A stretch of DNA of 64,000 nucleotides from Patiria miniata (lineage: Eukaryota; Echinodermata; Asteroidea; Valvatida; Asterinidae). A program made the translations under genes and the position numbers. Under the pieces are notes generated by a model. That model did no database searches, had not been told where the DNA came from, and worked only from the letters and a program-made list of their open reading frames with translations. Location: contig NW_024037062.1 in the NCBI RefSeq assembly GCF_015706575.1, forward strand, positions 3,468,811 to 3,532,810, written 5' to 3'. Positions 13,058-24,726 of the stretch are shown one piece after another; the stretch's first letter is position 1, and each line of letters begins with the position of its first letter.

Positions 13058-13135
13058 ATTATCTTAATCAACTGCTTATTTTCTCGGTTAAACGACTTTT
13101 TTATCTGGTTTAAACGACTTATTTATCTTATAAAT
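13058..13135 (+). repeat. GTTTAAACGA tandem repeat, short allele
   Basis: About three units of a roughly 20-bp repeat, TTATCTGGTTTAAACGACT-like. The right duplicon has about seven units (55968-56125). Confidence 0.7.
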
Positions 13136-14067
13136 GAATAATATGTCTCTCGTTCAAACGAGCCTAGGCGCACTATTAAAGTGAAATTCGCGCTACTAAG
13201 GTGTTCCCCATCTGCCCTCTCACATCTCGCATCTGGTGTGGATGACCTGACCTTTGTGTCGCAAGTTGTAATATGCAAATTTGGGACAATTATCATCTCG
13301 ACTCATGCAAACGCAATTGGCATTTAGGAAGGAGACGAGGCAGGCATGAGGTTACAATCAAGTAAAAGCTTTATGTGGCCTCTCTGGGCTCCCTTACGTT
13401 TTGTACTAAATAAATGTAGTCGGGCACCATATGCAGACGTTGTTGTAATTTTGTAATTGTGCGTCTGGCAGCCAGACTGAGGGAGTGATGGTCATGTATC
13501 TGGAACATGTAAACGCTTTTTAATTAGCGCAATTAGCAGACTAATGACCAGCGTGGCAGCTCATGCACAATGTCGATATCGCTGTAGTGTGTGGTCCTAC
13601 GTTACCGTTTTCTCTGACTTTTGTCTTGACTATCCAAATTTCGTGTATTTAGTATTTTTGACACGTCCGGGATGTTTTTCTTTATCTGTTGACATAGCTT
13701 CTTGAAGTAAAACAATCACACCACCAATATGATATGAGAGATCAAACTAAAGAAAATAGTATAGACAAAAATACATAATTTTGAAGTTAATCGTGTGCTA
13801 CTTCATTCAACTTGTTTTGTGATCATGAATGCACCCGCCATCAGTAGTACCGATCGATAATAACGCGGCAGCGACATGAAAATGGGGGGACTCAAATGCG
13901 TCCCTGTAACGGCGGGCAAGATAGAGGGCTCCCTTTCATAATTTTAATTGACATTGGAAGCACTCTGGGTTGCGGAAAAAGACCCATTACTATTTTCTTT
14001 TTCTTTTTTATTAAAATGGGATTCGGTACAAAACCTGTTCTCGAAACAATCGCACATTTTTCCTCAG

Positions 14068-14202
14068 ATGACGTTTCTTGCTCTGTGGAGGGACCTCTCG
14101 GGATGGAAGATGGTCGCATCCGGGATGAACGCATCACAGCTTCGTCTTTTTGGCGAAACCTCGCTAGCCACGCCCCATCCAGGGCCAGGCTTAATACTCA
14201 AG
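14068..14202 (+). CDS. Discoidin-domain gene (left copy), exon encoding start of F5/8 type C domain
   Basis: Counterpart of 57066-57200. The acceptor is TTTTTCCTCAG and the donor CAAG|GTAAGC, phase 1 to 1. It encodes DVSCSVEGPLGMEDGRIRD, then ERITASSFWRNLASHAPSRA and RLNTQ, the opening of a discoidin domain with the first structural Cys. The exon begins inside a codon, so an upstream phase-1 exon must exist. If gene 1 had the same geometry as gene 2, that exon would lie near 3 kb and the signal-peptide exon before the window. I searched for a sequence like 45872-46117 upstream and saw none. The gene may start outside the window, use a different N-terminus, or be a partial duplicate. Confidence 0.85.
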
Positions 14203-14270
14203 GTAAGCATTTGTATTTCAGACTAACCACGTTATACTTCGTACAGCCATTTCAAAGGAAAGACAGTTGT

Positions 14271-14650
14271 TTAACCCTAAAAGGGCCGGGCGGAATCCGC
14301 CCCCCCCCTCAACTTTTTCCGCGATAGCCTTGAAAAAAGAATGTCGCGACCCGAGCTGTTCGTCTGACTTTTTAGCTACGAGCCTTGCCCATCTTTTGAT
14401 ACCAAAAACATTTTAAAAAAATTCCGAAGCAAACTGAATTTCCCCATAAACGTAGTGTACACAGAGCATTCGTGCATATGAATAATTAATTAGCCATAAT
14501 TCCAAAATCCTTTGACCTATAGTCATGAAATTTCTTGGGTATGTTCATGGTAAGTGCATGTACTGAGTTTCAAAAATTTTCGTCACTCGATGGCCGACAT
14601 CTTAGGGGGCTGAGAGATGGTCCAAATAACCTGGCCCTTTTAGGGTTTAA
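14271..14650 (+). mobile_element. piggyBac-like MITE
   Basis: TTAA then CCCTAAAAGGGCC at the left and GGCCCTTTTAGGG before TTTAA at the right; about 380 bp, no coding. TTAA targets with CCC-starting ends are the piggyBac hallmark. A paralogous empty site for this family is seen at 18390-18447. The same insertion is at 57269-57648, so it is older than the duplication. Confidence 0.8.
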
Positions 14651-16881
14651 GGGATATTATACGGCCTGAAATTCACGAAATTATTATGTTGTTAGGGATG
14701 TTTCTTTTTACTATTTCAAATGTATGGTTGAAAGGAAACTAACCTAATGTCTTACCGTTCTTGAGAAAAGACGGATGAACAGTTGTTTACATCGCACGCG
14801 GTGGACTGCTGTGGCATACATATACGCATTTCCCGCCGTTTCCCTTCAATGTACAGTTCAAGTCGTGTGTGTCACAATACACAAAGTACCAACACAAATG
14901 TTGTTTCTCGCACGTCCGCATTATACAATACACTGTGTCATGCCAGATTCACAACTAGCACTAAACAGCTCTATTTTTGAGACTCACTATTTTGACACCC
15001 AAAATTAGTTGTCGCATGGTTCACGCAAGAATCACACAAAAATAACCAGTTTTAAATGATGGTTGTGTAGACGTTTATGTCTTACTATTAAATGCTCTTT
15101 CCATTTAATATAATTTCATTAAAATACGTTTTGTAGCCCAATTGAGCGCATTCGCAATGTCCCTTCAGTTGCACAATTCACTGCTCGATTTGTGGTTGAT
15201 TCGTAGTAACCAAATCCATTACGACAGTGCACTAAAAAAACGTGCGGACGTCAATAGTCGGACGATATCGGCAAAATGTCATCAGGAAATTATATGGGTC
15301 ACGGGTCCCTGCTGCGCATTGTGATGCGTGCAGCTATCGTACGCGTAACCAGCAATGCGACCGACCATCAAGGCGGCCCCGAAGAGCCGACAATACGTTG
15401 GGCGTCGCTGCAGGGGGGTGGAGGTGTCACAACCCCCATTAGACATTTTTGTCGGTGAAATCATGGTGCTGTCGGCCAAAAAAGTGAAGAATAGAGAAAG
15501 ACGTAAAAGAAAGAGAGAAGAAGAAAATATTGAGAGTGTAAATAATAGACACCGTTGCTCAAAACCCTGCGAAGCTAACATCCGGTTCTGAATTCCTTGG
15601 CAAAAACAAATTGTACATTGTGTCAAGACTGTCATGTCGGCACGAGCTGCCGCGCGAGCTCGCTTCATATATACGGCGGTTGACAGCTACGGCTAAGTGA
15701 CGACTCACAACCATGATGGATCAAGCTAAAGTTAAAGAAGGCAAAACTCGAAAGAGTGTAGAGCTTCAGTTTGATGTAATGTTGGTGATGCAATACATCA
15801 ACTTTGATGACCCCCACCCCCATCTCCCTAAACACGAGCCAGTACATTAAAAAAAAGTCTGCGGAAAGTGGCCAGGAAATGCTTCAGATTGCACCACAAA
15901 GCATAAAATCCAGACCTTTTAGGCTGGCCCTGGACCCCACGCACACATAAAAAAAGTCAGCAGAAAGTGGCTAGAAAATGTTTCAGATTGCACCACAGAG
16001 CACACAATCCAGAACTTTTAGGTGGGCCCCGGACCCCACGCCTTCAGGGCTTCGCGCTCTCCGCTCGCATATAACAGAAATTCACTTTAGGATTTAAGGT
16101 ATATTCCATCATTTGTAATTTGTGCATTATGTTTGTTTGAAGCCACAAAAGTGCTCAAAATCTAAAGAAGGGTGATGAAGTTTCAGCTCAGCTGTATATT
16201 TCGAGAAAAACAGCATTTTAGGATCTCGATTTCAAATCAAAAGTTGCTGAATCATGTTTTGAATGGGCCTGAATTCAGCATCCGGCGAGACATCGTGTCC
16301 CGCGTGTGCATCGTGTCAACGCTTGCGCGCGCTTCGCTGAATATAAAAACGAACTACTACGGAAATTTCTAACGGTGCTTCTTAAAACGCACCGTTGGAA
16401 GGGCATTCCTTCGTTGATTTTTTCAAAATGACAGCTTGCCAGAAAGAATAATTTCACAGGGAGTTTAGTCCCCTTGCTATCTTTCAACCAAGAATGTTTT
16501 TTCAACAATAATTAGGTCTGTCACTTTTTGGATAGCTGCAAATGATGGACTATAGCTTTAAAGACCCCCCCCCCCCCCGACTGGGATCAGGGATCGGGCC
16601 TGCACAAGGTATGCTTACGTGGGCGTGTACACGTACGCCAGCAGCGTATCCAGCTTTTGATTTGGGGGGGGGGGGGGCAACTGCACATCAGCGCCGAAAT
16701 GTAGACATGTTTTTTTTCTTCGGACACTTGCCCTCCGTAAAATCAAAAAGCGGGGGGAGGGGAGGGGTGTTGGGTCTGGTATCCATCTTCCAAATGGGGG
16801 CACTCTTCAAAACTGACCATTATTATGCATACTACATATCAAATGAAGATTTTCACGGCTCATTTTAATGGTTGTTGAATG
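14651..16881. other. Intron of left discoidin gene, repeats only
   Basis: Aligns with 57649-59809. Two adjacent units of a dispersed fragment (TCAGATTGCACCACARAGCA to GGACCCCACGC) lie at 15850-15945 and 15951-16040; the right copy has one unit. A stem AACGGTGC / GCACCGTT at about 16370-16395 is kept in both copies. C- and G-runs occur at 16563-16578 and 16663-16677. No exon recognised. Confidence 0.5.
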
Positions 16882-17162
16882 GGCCAAGAAAAAGTCTCCG
16901 GTTTCTGGTATGGAGCTTGCCCAAAAAGTGGTGCGGCGATATTTATGGGAGACCAGAGAGGCCACATAAAGTTTATTCTCGATCATAACCCCATCTAAAA
17001 ACCCGTTAAAATTGTGCAGCAGCAGGATTCCTGTCAAACCAGTGAGTTTGGCGGTTTTGAGACATCATCTTTCATTGAAAAAAAAACCTTTTTCATTTTG
17101 CCGACGCGCATGGCTACGGCGACGCGCGCGCATACCAGAAACCGGATACTTTTTTTTTGCCC
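16882..17162 (+). mobile_element. Harbinger-like MITE, AGTCTCCGGTTTCTGGTATG family
   Basis: Terminal repeats GGCCAA...AGTCTCCGGTTTCTGG and CCAGAAACCGG...GCC with TTA on the right flank. A longer relative is at 43621-43996 and the paralogous insertion at 59810-60090, where both flanks show TTA. Confidence 0.75.
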
Positions 17163-17547
17163 TTAGTGGGATTGATGTCAGAGGAACTCTTTAAACATAA
17201 CTGAAAATTTATTCCATTCAGAGCAATCAACATAATAAACCATTATAATACATGATGTGGGGAATTAGAAATGGATTTAATTAAGGGATCTTTTGGGGCG
17301 GAAATTATCAATTATTTTGTGTGACGGTCCGTCGGCAAATTTCATGATGACACCCCCCCCCCCTTTCAAAATGGTCTAGCGACGCCCGTGGACGATACGC
17401 TAGTAAACTTAGTCTAGCGTTGGGTCAGACAAAGATTATTGGCAAAGATTATTCAACATACCTCGAAGTCCAAATTTGAGCCAGATTCCTGCAATATGGC
17501 TAAATCGTTGAATGCAGTAAGAAATGTTAGGTTTTTTTGTTGTACAG

Positions 17548-17762
17548 GATACGCTGCAGCATGGTGTAATGATGAAACTACTGATGACATCAGTCCGTGG
17601 ATACAGGTTGACTTCGATGGCACAGTCACCATCACTGGTCTGATCACCCAGGGGCGTGGAGACAGCCCATGCGACCAATGGGTGACGGAGTACCAAGTGG
17701 CGTACAGCGAAGACGGTCAGTCCTGGAATAACGTGACTGATGCAGACGGCACACCAATAAAG
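17548..17762 (+). CDS. Discoidin-domain gene (left copy), exon encoding core of F5/8 type C domain
   Basis: The acceptor is TTTTGTTGTACAG and the donor ATAAAG|GTATAT. It encodes AAAWCNDETTDDISPWIQ, VDFDGTVTITGLITQGRG, DSPCDQWVTEYQVAYSEDGQ, SWNNVTDADGTPIK. All hallmark segments of the family are present, including the Trp in DQWVTEY. The loop after TQGRGD carries SPC, an extra unpaired-looking Cys that the right copy lacks. Entry is phase 1 and exit phase 0, as in the right copy. The following intron is 7.4 kb, of which 6.4 kb is one composite transposon absent from the paralogous intron. Confidence 0.88.
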
Positions 17763-18389
17763 GTATATAGTCAGGTTGCATACGGTTGGAATCGTGACCG
17801 ACTGGTGCAAAGCACCAAACTTGGCAGATAGATTATTATAGCCCTAAAGAAGATATTTAGAAGGGGTGCCCACCTAAAATTCTTTTGGAAGAGTGCCTAA
17901 TTTGCATATTAAAGCGTTAATGAGTGCAACTTTAGAGTATAATATAGGTTTTCCCGGCCAATTTCACCAAGTTTTCATTCAATTTAACGCCTGGCTCATT
18001 CGATTTAGATTGAAATTGAAAGATCACGAAGATCGGCATTCGACAATCAAAAAGAATCATTCAATTTCACTATCCGAGCAATCTATCGCCTTTTATCTTC
18101 ACTCGTCCCTATCAAAGATGCATTCATATTAAAAGTATCGCGTTGTTCATTCAATTTCGTCTAAACCAGCAGTAAAGGGTTGATCGGGCATTCGTTTTCA
18201 TTAATGGGAAAACATATTTCACATTTTGTCAAACATCTTTTAAGACTTCATACGTGTCCGTATTCCTTAGGGTATCATGAATTTTTCTCAGGAATTCTTT
18301 TTTGTGCAACTCTTTACTACTGTGAAATGTAAGAAAACTACACATTTGACAACATTTTTGAGTTAATCTTATTGCAAAAGTGCAACTCT

Positions 18390-18447
18390 TTAACCTTAAA
18401 GGGACCGGGGCGGAATGGTCAAATTAAGCAGACCCTTTTAGGGTTAA
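18390..18447 (+). mobile_element. Minimal piggyBac-like MITE remnant (58 bp)
   Basis: TTAACCTTAAAGGG at one end, CCCTTTTAGGGTTAA at the other, with almost no interior. The host sequence without the insert is visible at about 6023-6045 (CTTCTTTAAACATTTAAAAG), which confirms duplication of TTAA. Confidence 0.8.
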
Positions 18448-19329
18448 ACATTTAAAAGTGTCCATGCTTTTCCGGACTACGTATGAGCGCCCTGTTACTG
18501 TCATGGCATTTCAGGAAGACACTGTTCAGTTTTAGGGGTTTTCTTTCAAATTATTTATCCTAAATCTGCTAATTGAAAACATTTGTGGGAAAGGGTTGCT
18601 CACTAGCTTACTGCCATGAAGGCACCAAAAACATCCTTCAAAAATAAAAAATGAAACTTGCAAATATGGTTAAATTTGACACAAAGATGTATTTTCAAGG
18701 TTTGCATAGCAAACTAACTTTGCATGGGCCCTGTGAATACAGTAATTGTTCGATTAGACATGCGCAAGAAATCATTTAAGAAATAACTCAAGAGAAATGT
18801 TCCCGATGGTACATCCATTGCCAAAAAAAGGTGTTCCGATGTCTTGCACGTCAAGAAATTGTCAATGTTTAAACAAGTAGAAAAGATAAACAGTCAAAAA
18901 CAAATTATCTTAGTCCCTTCAATTAATTAATTCGTAATAACATATTGTTTCCCTTATAGGGCCTATTAGTTAATTTGTAACATTGTAAGTTTTACAGTTA
19001 TCAAGTTTTGGAGGGAAATGAACCTCGGAGAAAAATAGAAAATGTATCGATTAATTTTCTTTTACTAACTTAAATGACAAAACGATGAAAAGGATTGCCC
19101 ATAAACGAATAAGAAACGAAAAGCATGGTTATACTTTACAAGCGCACAGATGTTCGCTAATTTGAATGCGTCAACCGTCAAAAGGTTGCAAAGACTTAAT
19201 TTGAGACTGCTACAAGTTAAGTCTTGAATGCACCAAAACGAAAAAGGATGCCCGAAAATGAAAACGAACATTCAAAGCAAAATCTTGGCTGCCTAAAAAT
19301 GAAATTGAACGAACCCAAAACGAACTAGA

Positions 19330-20230
19330 GGTCTATGTCTGTTTGCAACAGAACATAGGGCTTTTCCGCATTATGATTGTTTTTAATCAATAATATGCCC
19401 TGAATATGCATGAACATAAAATCTGTCAAAGTTAGCCGAAAATCGGCTAAAACGGTCACTGTGGACAGGATTTGACCTCGGCAATACGATGTATGTGCGT
19501 GTGTACAAGGTCTTGGCTTGGACAAAGAGTGATCTATATAAAATACTGGCAAAGAGTTGAAAACGCACTTTGAAAATCGACAATTATTTTTAAATTTTTG
19601 ATGACGTCATCGTGACGTCATTTCGAACTTTGCATACTAGTATGATTAACTACCTACCCACCAAGTTTCATGACAATTGGACCTTTCCTTATATGAGTTT
19701 TGAAAAATCGCATTTTGATGACGTCATGATGACGTCGCACATTTTTCAAGTTTTGTGCAAATAGCTATTACATAACAGACCAAATGCAAAAAAGAATTTT
19801 GCATTTTGCATGTTGCATTCGGGAGATATGGCTAAAAGTTCCCAAAAAATAAATATTCATATAAAATCTCAGGATGACGTCATCATGGCGTCACTCTATT
19901 TTTAATCTATAACTTTTCCTGGTATAGCCACATACCAAGTTTCAACCCAATCGGACTTACATTTCTGTAAATATAAGACTTCACAATATGTACGTAAATT
20001 TTCAAAAATCAATAAAAAAATTAGGTGATGACGTCATCGTGACGTCATAGTCTTGGCATAATTTTTGTATGAGGGTCTTCCTTGGCTGTAACTTTGATGA
20101 CGATTCCAGATCGCCAAGTTATAAAAATGGTGCCTTGAAAACGTGTACAAAGTCAATGGGTTAAAAATCCCACAGCAGAAAAACTGCACCTTTAAATACG
20201 TGATTTGCCTTTAAACTGAAACATTTTTAT
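19330..20230 (+). repeat. Array of paired TGACGTCA palindromes, left part
   Basis: GATGACGTCATCGTGACGTCA-type doublets at about 19600, 19717, 19873 and 20026. The two palindromes are always 11 bp apart. Between them recurs CCAAGTTTCA. Spacing near 117-154 bp suggests a decayed tandem array of about 150-bp units. About 80 bp at 19409-19490 reappear at 23598-23680. Confidence 0.65.
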
Positions 20231-22470
20231 CAATTGTTTTCGTATTGCTACAAACATAAGGTCTATAGCTGTCCCTAGGCGTACCTCACGATACGTCACA
20301 CGATCAGACGATTCTCGTGGAGAAAGGGGGTTTAAACCGTTCGGAAAGTGCCTTTAAATGAGCTTGACGACCAGTTATAAAGATCCAATCATTGCCAAGC
20401 TCGGCACGAGGGGATACAAATGTTTACAGACACAAAGATGGCAACAAGTAAAACGACAGAACGAACGAAAATCTTTTTGGCTGGAATTGAATTATTTATT
20501 TTAGTTGAAGGTATTATATGATTATCAGAGCTATAAGTATAACTTCCATTAGAAGATTTTTTTTTTTTTTTTTTTTTTAATTATATTTTTAATTTTTTTT
20601 TATTATTATTATTTTGTTTTAATTTTTTAAAGGAAATTGGGGAAGACTAATCAGCATGGCTAGAAGGATATTTTTTATAAGGAACATTGGGGAAGACTAA
20701 CCAGCATGGCTAGGAGGATATTTTTTAGAAGGAAACATGGGGAAGACTAACCAGCATGGCTAGGAGGATATTTTTTATTAGGAACATTGGGGAAGACTAA
20801 CCAGCATGGCTAGGAGGATATTTTTTATAAGGAACATTGGGGAAGACTAACCAGCATGGCTAGGAGGATATTTTTTATAAGGAACATTGGGGAAGACTAA
20901 CCAGCATGGCTAGGAGGATATTTTTTAGAAGGAAAATGGGGAAGACTAGCCGGCATGGCTAGGAGGATATTTTAAAAAAAGCAAAGTTGGGAAGACTAAC
21001 CAGCATGGCTCGGAGGGTACTTTTTGGAAAGAAAATTGGCACAGCTAGTAGCCTAGCATGAATAGTAAAGGAAGTCTACGTTAGGCCGTACAAACGCAGC
21101 GTGGAAAATTTCAAGGATTGTAAGGAACGGATCATTAAAAATACACCGGAAAGTGAAGTAGTTTATAGGTTAGTATAAGTAGTAAGGAATGCCGGCATGT
21201 AAAAGCTCTTACCAGTCTGTTTTGGTAAATTTGACAAGAAACCAGAAATTTGTCTAAAAAGCGAGACTCATCAGGTACAGTTCGCTAGACCTTGGGTAGG
21301 TTTCGTCTCGAGACTGTACGACCTACCCCGTAAGAACTTTTACGTGTTGATGTTATATCATAATTTATATTTCAAAGAAACGGGGTATTTAATTGGGTTG
21401 TAAGAGTATAATTTTCATTAGAGATCAACTCACCTTAAACGATAAGACGTCCGCGCATTAAAGTCGAGGATATGGTGTTAAGAGGTCACGTTCAAAGGTA
21501 CAAGTACATGTAGTAAAGGAATTGTGTTTCAACGTCAGGAGAATACGTGTTGTTCTTATGGTAGCTGGGAGCAAAGTGTGACGTGACGCCGGCGCGACGC
21601 ACGGTTTTTTGAAAACGTCTAAGATACGCGCGTATCATACGCGCGCGTAATAATGAATCGTTGTGCTTATCAAATGAAATGAGTGGCACAATATCAGTGC
21701 GGGGTCGACGTAAGTAAAAAACGCAGCTCAGAGATTTTTATAGGTTAAATATAATTTTTTTAGTTAAGCATCTCGTTCATAAAAATGATTTGATAATTTA
21801 ATAATTTTTAAAATCTTATTAACGTGTCAGAAATTAGATGTTCACAAAATAAGATAACGTTCGTGAAAAGAAAGAAGAAAGAGTTAAATAAGAATGGAAA
21901 ATGTAGGGAGAAGAGGAAAAGGATCACAGGGAACGGCCCCGCAGACTCTCGAGAATTACGTAAGAACGCCAGTGCAAATCTGTCGACTTGTCTTTCAATT
22001 GTTTTCGTATTGCTACAAACATAAGGTCTATAGCTGTCCCTAGGCGTACCTCACGATACGTCATACGTTTGTACGGCCTAACGTAAACTTCCTTTACTAT
22101 TCATGCTAGGCTACTAGCTGTGCCAATTTTCCTTCTAAAAAGTACCCTCCGAGCCATGCTGGTTAGTCTTCCCAACTTTGTTTTTTTTTAAATATCCTCC
22201 TAGCCATGCCGGCTAGTCTTCCCCATTTTCCTTCTAAAAAATATCCTCCTAGCCATGCTGGTTAGTCTTCCCCAATTGTCCTTCTAAAAAAAAAAAAAAT
22301 ATCCTCCTAGCCATGCTGGTTAGTCTTCCCCAATTTTCCTTATAAAAAATATCCTCCTAGCCATGCTGGTTAGTCTTCCCCAATTTTCCTTCTAAAAAAT
22401 ATCCGCCTAGCCATGCTGGTTAGTCTTCCCCATGTTTCCTTAAAAAATTAAAACAAAATAATAATAATAC

Positions 22471-22510
<40 letters not shown>

Positions 22511-22823
22511 CTAATGGAAGTTATACTTATAGCTCTGATAATCATATAATACCTTCAACTAAAATAAATTATTCAATTCCAGGCAAAAAAGATTTTCGTT
22601 CGTTCTGTCGTTTTACTTGTTGCCATCTTTGTGTCTGTAAACATTTGTATTCCCTCGTGCCGAGCTTGGCAATGATTGGATCTTTATAACTGGTCGTCAA
22701 GCTCATTTAAAGGCACTTTCCGAACGGTTTAAACCCCCTTTCTCCACGAGGATCGTCTGATCGTGTGACGTATCGTGAGGTACGCCTAGGGACAGCTATA
22801 GACCTTATGTTTGTAGCAATACG
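20231..22823. mobile_element. Foldback/Galileo-like element with minisatellite arms
   Basis: Long inverted arms (about 20237-21100 and 22066-22823) end in TTTTCGTATTGCTACAAACA. Each arm contains a 47-50 bp minisatellite (GGGGAAGACTAACCAGCATG core), about eight units left and six right, beside a poly-T/poly-A tract. The single-copy loop is 21100-21995. A third copy of the terminal 70 bp lies at 21996-22066 in direct orientation, so the right arm alone looks like a complete 830-bp element. The flanking unit is duplicated at 23053-23476 without the insert (junction 23248/23249), defining the insertion limits without an obvious target duplication. Long arms with internal tandem repeats are the Foldback/Galileo design. 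No transposase frame seen. Confidence 0.75.
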
Positions 22824-24330
22824 AAAATATTACTTGATATTCTGACTCTTGGGAATATTTTCAATCAAATGGCAAAAGTAAAAAAATACGATTTCTTTTT
22901 CCTTCTCATAGTAATTCTTAGCCGGAGTTCAGAACTACTCAGTAAGATATATCAGTGTTGTATAGGAAAAGACTTGTGGAAAAAGCTGTGTACAAAGTCT
23001 ATGAGAAAAATTAATTATTCATGAATCCATAATAAATCACTTGAAGATGACGTCATCATGATGTCGTAGTCTTGGCATAATTTTTGTATGATGGTCTTCC
23101 TTGGCTGTAAATTTGATGACGATTCCAGATCGCCAAGTTATGAAAATGGTGGCTTAAAAAAGGGGAAAAGTCAATAGGTTAAAAATCCCACAGCAGAAAA
23201 ACTGCACCTTTAAATGCGTGATTTTCCTTTAAACTGAAACATTTTTATAAAATATTACTTGCTATTCTAACTCTTGGGAATATTTTCAATCAAATGACAG
23301 GCGTAAAAAAAAATACGATTTCTTTTTCCTTCTCATAGTAATTCTCAGCCGAAGTTCAGAACTACTTAGTAAGATATATCAGTGTTGTATAGGGAAAGAC
23401 TTGTGGAGAAAGCTGTGTACAAAGTCTATGAGAAAAATTAATTATTCATAAATCCATAATAAATCACTTGATGACGTCACCATGACGTCACTCTTTGGGA
23501 CACATCTTGGCTATAGGGACTATGCTTATGCCAACTTTCAATGATATCTGACAAAGATTAATGCCAAAAGGGCTATAATACGTCATGGGTGCGCATGCAT
23601 GAACATAAAATCTGTCAAAGTTAGCCGAAAATCGGCTAAAACGGTCACTGTGGACAGGATTTGACCTCAGCAACACGTGCGCTGCAGGCTGACTTACGTA
23701 CGATGTATGTGCCTATGTACAAAGTACGTGCATGTACATGTTCATGTACATTGTGGACGTCCTGTCCTGTGCATGTTTTGAAGCAGAGGTTTTGTCAAGG
23801 TGAAGTTTTAAGCGTGCGCAGGGTATGTTCGAGTTCGCTTATCGCCTCAAAACTTTGAAATGTTTTAGACCTACCCTTCAATCAACAATTAAAGTAAAAA
23901 CAAATATAAAACTGCCATGGTTGATTTTTCACGAATATTCAAATGAAAAAGGGTCTTTTCATTATAACTTCCGGTCTGATGACGTCATTCGCCTAAAACT
24001 TCGCACACGTCTTAAGGTGGTCAAGGTCATTATATACACCAATATTTAGGCGATTCTGACAAACTTCGCCACAGACATCTATTCAAAATACATTTTCGCT
24101 AATTTTCAACCTGTCGCTAGAGGGCGCTCGAAGATTGCATGACGTCATCGGTAGATGATTTGAAGAGTACTATGGGCCAAGAGACTAACACTGTTGAAAG
24201 CAAGTTCATATCTATTACCACTTTCAAATAATAAGCCACTTCCGGTTTTGGCCTTTTTCGACCGGAAGCAAGGGTCACGTGATTTAACGCACACTGAATG
24301 AAATAAAGACCTTAACCTATTCTACCACTT
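22824..24330 (+). repeat. TGACGTCA palindrome region, right part, with a tandem duplication
   Basis: Doublets at about 23046 and 23469, single sites at about 23979 and 24141. Sequence 22824-23053 is repeated at 23249-23476 with a few percent difference. Contains GCTAGAGGGCGC, also found at 50795. No gene. Confidence 0.65.
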
Positions 24331-24726
24331 GCCGGGAAAACCTATAGTAGCCATTTAGGATCGTTACAATGTCCTCATATTATTATCCAGTCAGTCTTAA
24401 ATGCTTTAGCAAATGTTATTGACGTAAGGATGTGTAAGTGAAATCCCCAAAATATACTTTTCAAAAAATTAAAAAAAAGTACTTTTCAAAAAATTAAAAG
24501 TGGGAAAAATATATTACACTGTAGGAATTAACGATTTATGCAAATTAGGCACCCTTCATTTCTTAATATTTACTCTAGGTATATACCAATATATCTGCCA
24601 AATTTGGTGGTTTGAACCAGTCGTTCACGATCTTGTCAAAAATTGGGTCTAAGCTTTCTGACTAATAGAAATGTTTAAAGGTATCAAAATGTCAAAAGTC
24701 GTTTGCTGACTATGTTACGACATAAT

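Larger units (their letters stand above)
17945..24344 (+). mobile_element. 6.4 kb composite TA-target element in the left discoidin gene intron
   Basis: The left end is TAGGTTTTCCCGGCCAATTT and the right end GCCGGGAAAACCTA. Flanks are GTATAA-TA and TA-GTAGCC. The other duplicon reads GTATAATAGTAGCC at 60865-60876, an exact unfilled site, so the target duplication is TA and the whole 6,400 bp moved or was lost as one unit. The first 1.4 kb is ordinary family sequence; 19330-24330 is foreign: a TGACGTCA repeat region hosting a Foldback-like element. No transposase found. Confidence 0.85.

Noticed and set aside
13896-14327. Extended frame reading through upstream of discoidin exon 14068-14202
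   Set aside because: The part before the TTTTTCCTCAG acceptor includes a poly-Phe stretch from a T-run and the part after the donor enters a MITE; only the exon itself matches the family.
16340-16350. TATAAAA inside the intron of the left discoidin gene, conserved in the right copy
   Set aside because: No start codon, exon or other promoter element follows in either copy; conservation is that of the whole duplicon.
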